From Xylocopa sonorina (taxonomy: Eukaryota; Arthropoda; Insecta; Hymenoptera; Apidae): 64,000 nucleotides of DNA. Below the pieces are notes generated by a model that ran no database searches, had not been told where the DNA came from, and was given only the letters and a program-made list of their open reading frames with translations. The position numbers and the translations under genes were made by a program. The DNA is taken from NCBI RefSeq assembly GCF_050948175.1, contig NW_027490134.1, positions 868,001 to 932,000 of the forward strand, in the 5' to 3' direction. Numbering within the stretch: position 1 is the stretch's first letter; each line of letters opens with the position of its first letter. Positions 60,638-64,000 of this stretch are shown piece by piece.

Positions 60638-61850
60638 GTTGGACGAGTGGAGCTCAACCGTATCTGCGGAGAAGATATCCAAGGAACGGAGAATACTAGA
60701 CGAGATAGTGGACCGACAAGAGTTTACGCCCATTGATGAAGAAGATCAGGGACTGGTCGTCAGGAAGAAGTATCTTTTGGGTTGGGACAAACCTAACACC
60801 TCGATAGCTCCAAGGTGGGACTGGCTCACTAGAAAGAGTGTCTACACAACAACCGGGTTTGCGTCAGTTAGTAATGTATTAGCGGTTTCTAACGCCACAA
60901 ACAAGTTGGCTAGCAGGTTGAGCCACTCCGCATGGAAGAAAATCGAAAAACTGGGGAGGATAGCACTCCCAAAGAGGAGCTCTCAGGGCTCTGCATATGT
61001 CAATCGAGGAGGCTTCAAAATGCAACAGCTTCACGAGAGTGATCCTTCATTCTTTGAAGGTGTTAAAGTGATTCTAGACCCGTGCAGTGGCTACAGTAGC
61101 TTCGCCGAATATTATAGTAGCGCAATGCAGTCTAAGGCTCCAAAGACATACGTCATATCTTCTCTTTACGAAAAGGGGCATAGGATCCCTACCGGAGAGT
61201 TACGGCAGGTGTCCCGTAGTAACGTCGATATAATATCCGCTACCAACGTTGAGCATGCAGACAAAGGAAACATCAAGGATCCTCGATGCAGTGCCAGGCT
61301 CAAGGCCCTAACACAACGATTAGGGGCAGTTGACTTATTAATAGTGGACGCCGGTGAGTATAGTGTCGACGGTTTGGTGAATTATAACTTTTGGTACAAA
61401 AAAAAACAAGCAACGTGTGGATTTTTGCGCGGCGGTTGTTAACTTGCTGGGCAACTTGAACAAAGGTGCTAAGGCAGTTGTCAAGGTCAATGGGGTTTGG
61501 CACGGTGTGGTGCAGTTAATTCACACATTGAGTTTCAACTTCGCTAAGGTTAAGGCAATCAAATTGGGTACAACATCTTTGGCCAGTCCAGAGTGGTATT
61601 TACTCATGGAGGGTTTTGGCGACAAGAAATGTCATATTGACAGAGCACTGGAGCTTATTGGTTCCATTTGCGACGACCAACAGTACCATTATTTGCTCAT
61701 GCAACAGATCATAAGAGTTAGAGGTAGAGGTTGGAGAGTCGTGCATCGCAATGATTGGTTCTCACCGGGAACCACCTCGAAAGTTTTTGAAACACGAATC
61801 AGAGCAGACAATAAGCCTGGTGGTATATGTGTTAATATAGAAGCCCCAGA
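60636..61850 (+). pseudogene. Viral FtsJ-type RNA methyltransferase (NS5 N-terminal), frameshifted
   Basis: The catalytic K-D-K-E tetrad of 2'-O methyltransferases is identifiable: K in NRGGFKMQQL (codon 61,017), D in LLIVDAGEYS (61,347), K in AVVKVNG (61,483) and E in ASPEWYLL (61,591). The SAM-binding motif I is DPCSGYSS (61,077-61,100), corresponding to GCGRGGWS in flaviviruses. It would methylate the viral cap. The frame shifts between D and the second K at a nine-A run (61,398-61,406), so the domain is split. Confidence 0.9.
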
Positions 61851-64000
61851 AGGTACGTTGAAGGACGAATGGGATTCAAAGTGGGACCTCAGATGCAGAG
61901 ATTTTGTCCAGACGCTCAGGAACAAAAAATTGAGGTGGAACGAGGATGCGGTGAGAGCTACAAACCATATGTTTGATTTGGGAACAATATCACGTCGCCG
62001 CAGATCCTTGATGCCCAAGAACATCCGAAACGGCCTGATCGCAGAATTTGAAAGTAAGGTCTGGGGCATTGACGATAAGAATAGTACATTTTGTCATACC
62101 CAGAACACTGACCGTTGGAAAAACGTGTCGATAACAAAGCGACTAGATGTTGATCTGGGCCATATGGATCAAGGTTCACTTAGAAAAATATATCGAGCCA
62201 TGAAGTTGCTAACTAGTGAATATGGGCATAGTGTCAAAGGTAGCTGCAGAGTGTTATCAAAGGTGGAGGTGCTGTTGATGATCAACCGACAAGGTAGTAC
62301 GGGGGCGCTAGATGACGGTCACACGTTGTCGGACTATATCGATAGGAATCCTGATTGGTACGAAATCTGTATTAAGATGATAGTTATATGGCAGGCTGGT
62401 AAGGCTTGCCCGGGATACTTCACGTGTCGGCCCAAAAACGGGCCGAAGCAGAAAAAGTGTGTTAAAGAAGGCAAAATAGTCATGGGAGCTGGCGAGCTCG
62501 AAGAACATCTGGAGCAAGGGCATCGCTTCATTCAATTTGCGGATTCCCAAACGCGATTGGCACATTACGTCCTTTTGGGAGATATCTTACGGAAGGCATC
62601 GCACCAGAAACTGTATAAGGGGACAATCAACGGCACCCCGCCAATGTATGTCGGTAGGGTAATGAGAGCAATATGGGATCTCAACAATGTCGAAGGCAAT
62701 GAAGAAATCCATCTAGGCTACAATATTGAGGCTGACATTGAGGTTTTTCGCGTGAAAGAGACGGGAACTACAAAAGATCCAGCGGCGGTATGCTTGGACT
62801 ACAGCGGATGGGACACGACGGTGACTCTAGAAGAAAGGATGATATTGCAACTTATTACCCCAAAGAAATGAGGACAGCCATAATGACGTGTTTTCGAGAC
62901 ATGCCATGCCCAATAACGGTTGACGATGAAGGGAATGTATGGTTGAGAGCTGGTCAGAGAGGCAGCGGTGAGCTCATGACATCATTTGGCAACACTAAAT
63001 TAGTAGCAGCTAATACAGCTGTCGCGGTAGCAGCTAATACAGCTGAGGCCACCAGATTGTCGCTGGAGGAAGTGTGCGAAACGATTGCCAAAGTGAAATA
63101 CTTGGTTGGTTATAAGGATGGACAACCAGTATACAAGAAGGTTGAGGTCACTAGACTCGGTCAAATGAGTGACGGCGACGATACATTCTTGATCTGCAAC
63201 GTGCCGTATGCTAGGTTCATTGTGGATAATATAGAAGAAGTTTTAGTTCTTCAGAATAAGAAGATTAGAAGTGGGCAAGACGGTGGTGCAAAATTCTGCT
63301 CTAGTTTTGAAGAAATTGAGTTCTGTAGTCACACGTATAACAAGGTTAGGATAGCGGACAAGAATTGGTGGTTACCCACGCGGCCTATTAGTGATATTCT
63401 TTCAAAAATGCGATTAACATTGAAGATAAACACTTCGAAATGGAAACCTGAAAACCGGGATTGTGTTGAAGTGACCAGGTCTAAGGTGCTAAGCTATCTG
63501 CTCCTTTATCCGCATATTAGAGCGGTCCGATATCAATGTTTAAGCTTACTCTCTGTGACTGGAGACGGGTCGATTCAATGGGGAGATTTTTTTAGGAGGT
63601 GGGAATGGAGTGAGGAACTCAGAGGCATGACAGCGGCCAAAGCATTATGCAGTATTTATAGAATCACTAGCATAGATGATATTTGTTATGTGAGCTATAA
63701 AAGGAAGATAAACCAATTGCTGACTCTCAAGAGGAATTGTCAATTAACTGGAAAGAAATGTAGGGTCAACGTCCGGGAATATTTGAGCGCTATGTTCAAG
63801 TTCATATTAGCTGTAAATATTTTGGATGGCAATATCATAAACTTGGATAGCGGTTTCGCAAGACATTTTTGTAATTATGTTATTACCGACAGTACTTTTA
63901 GTGAAAGAAAAATAGCTATAATCAACAGTAATCATAAACTTAAATCTTATTACAATCAATTAATCAATGTCGTAGATACTGGATCTGGAAGCAAAGGTTT
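61851..64000 (+). pseudogene. Viral RNA-dependent RNA polymerase (NS5 C-terminal), frameshifted, open to window edge
   Basis: After the methyltransferase the fingers region runs to motif A, LDYSGWDTTVT, with Asp codons at 62,797 and 62,812. The frame changes near 62,850. Downstream the frame remains open for the rest of the window: motif B is GQRGSGELMTSFGNT (62,952-62,996) and motif C is SDGDDTFL with GDD at 63,174-63,182. The thumb region follows. Motifs match the flavivirus/pestivirus polymerase group (QRGSGQ, GDD). The C-terminus lies beyond 64,000. Confidence 0.92.
63003..63044 (+). repeat. In-frame 24-bp duplication after RdRp motif B
   Basis: The 18-mer GTAGCAGCTAATACAGCT occurs at 63,003-63,020 and 63,027-63,044, a 24-base offset that preserves frame and repeats eight residues (VAANTAVA type) just after motif B. 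Confidence 0.9.

Larger units (their letters stand above)
49640..64000 (+). other. Endogenous flavi-like virus genome (runs off window edge)
   Basis: A co-linear copy of a positive-strand RNA virus genome: leader, capsid-like region, glycoproteins, protease, helicase, membrane region, methyltransferase and RdRp. The order and motifs are those of flavivirus-like viruses, while the length (over 14 kb before the end of RdRp) exceeds classical flaviviruses and resembles the larger invertebrate flavi-like group. One polyprotein frame can be followed across eight in-frame stops (50,882; 53,116; 53,581; 56,127; 57,003; 60,090; 60,447; 60,615) and shifts near 50,940, 53,880, 61,400 and 62,850. These breaks show a non-replicating genomic copy. 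Its similarity to named viruses cannot be measured here. Confidence 0.92.

Noticed and set aside
50039..64000. Contaminating exogenous virus contig joined to the host assembly
   Set aside because: Many in-frame stops and frameshifts in otherwise conserved domains are not expected in a replicating virus, and the left side is continuous with host retrotransposon sequence without a gap. Long reads would settle it.

Overview
This is eukaryotic, repeat-dominated DNA, almost certainly from an insect genome. The evidence is R1-clade non-LTR retrotransposons, piggyBac and Helitron elements, a Ty3/gypsy-type LTR element, insect telomere-type (TTAGG)n motifs, a long ~175-bp satellite and an insect-type flavi-like viral insertion. 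An ant or other hymenopteran would fit, but the window cannot prove the order. I see no intact single-copy host gene, tRNA, rRNA or CRISPR array. Nearly every coding sequence belongs to a decayed mobile element or to the virus.

Layout. 1-5,888: 3' end of one R1-clade element (copy A), a poly(A) tract, (GGTTA)4, then a second copy (B) with a 5' leader, frameshifted gag and an endonuclease-RT ORF cut by a 100-N gap (5,889-5,988). 5,989-16,335: a piggyBac fragment, then an array of a ~178-bp satellite interrupted by a 4.9-kb gypsy-type LTR element (7,116-12,058) and by an older piggyBac carrying a nested younger piggyBac (12,926-16,160). 16,960-18,300: minus-strand non-LTR remnant. 19,020-19,640: degenerate TTAGG repeats and a ~44-bp minisatellite. 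22,354-27,729: a Helitron with recognisable termini and a broken Rep-helicase gene. 29,104-29,319: a piggyBac-type MITE with TTAA target sites. 30,765-40,780: ~10 kb of satellite whose orientation flips near 32,058 and which contains higher-order repeats. 40,838-43,182: an internally deleted R1-clade copy (C). 43,183-49,625: a second R1-clade subfamily (D), nearly full length.

49,640-64,000 (running off the edge): a plus-strand, nearly complete copy of a flavi-like RNA virus genome. It starts directly after the poly(A) tail of element D plus a telomere-like 13-mer and opens with a perfect 7-bp hairpin. It carries, in viral order, a capsid-like basic region, signal-anchored Cys-rich glycoproteins, a large unassigned region, a chymotrypsin-like serine protease, an SF2 DEIH helicase, a long multi-membrane region, an extra unassigned domain, an FtsJ-type methyltransferase with K-D-K-E, and an RdRp with motifs A, B and GDD. 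The reading frame is broken by eight in-frame stops and about four frameshifts, so this is a decaying endogenous viral element rather than a contaminating virus. The polymerase frame after 62,850 stays open to the window end.

The elements do not work together as a pathway. The locus reads as a graveyard of nested insertions in satellite and telomere-like DNA, the kind of region that can become a small-RNA-producing cluster. The viral copy is the most notable content.
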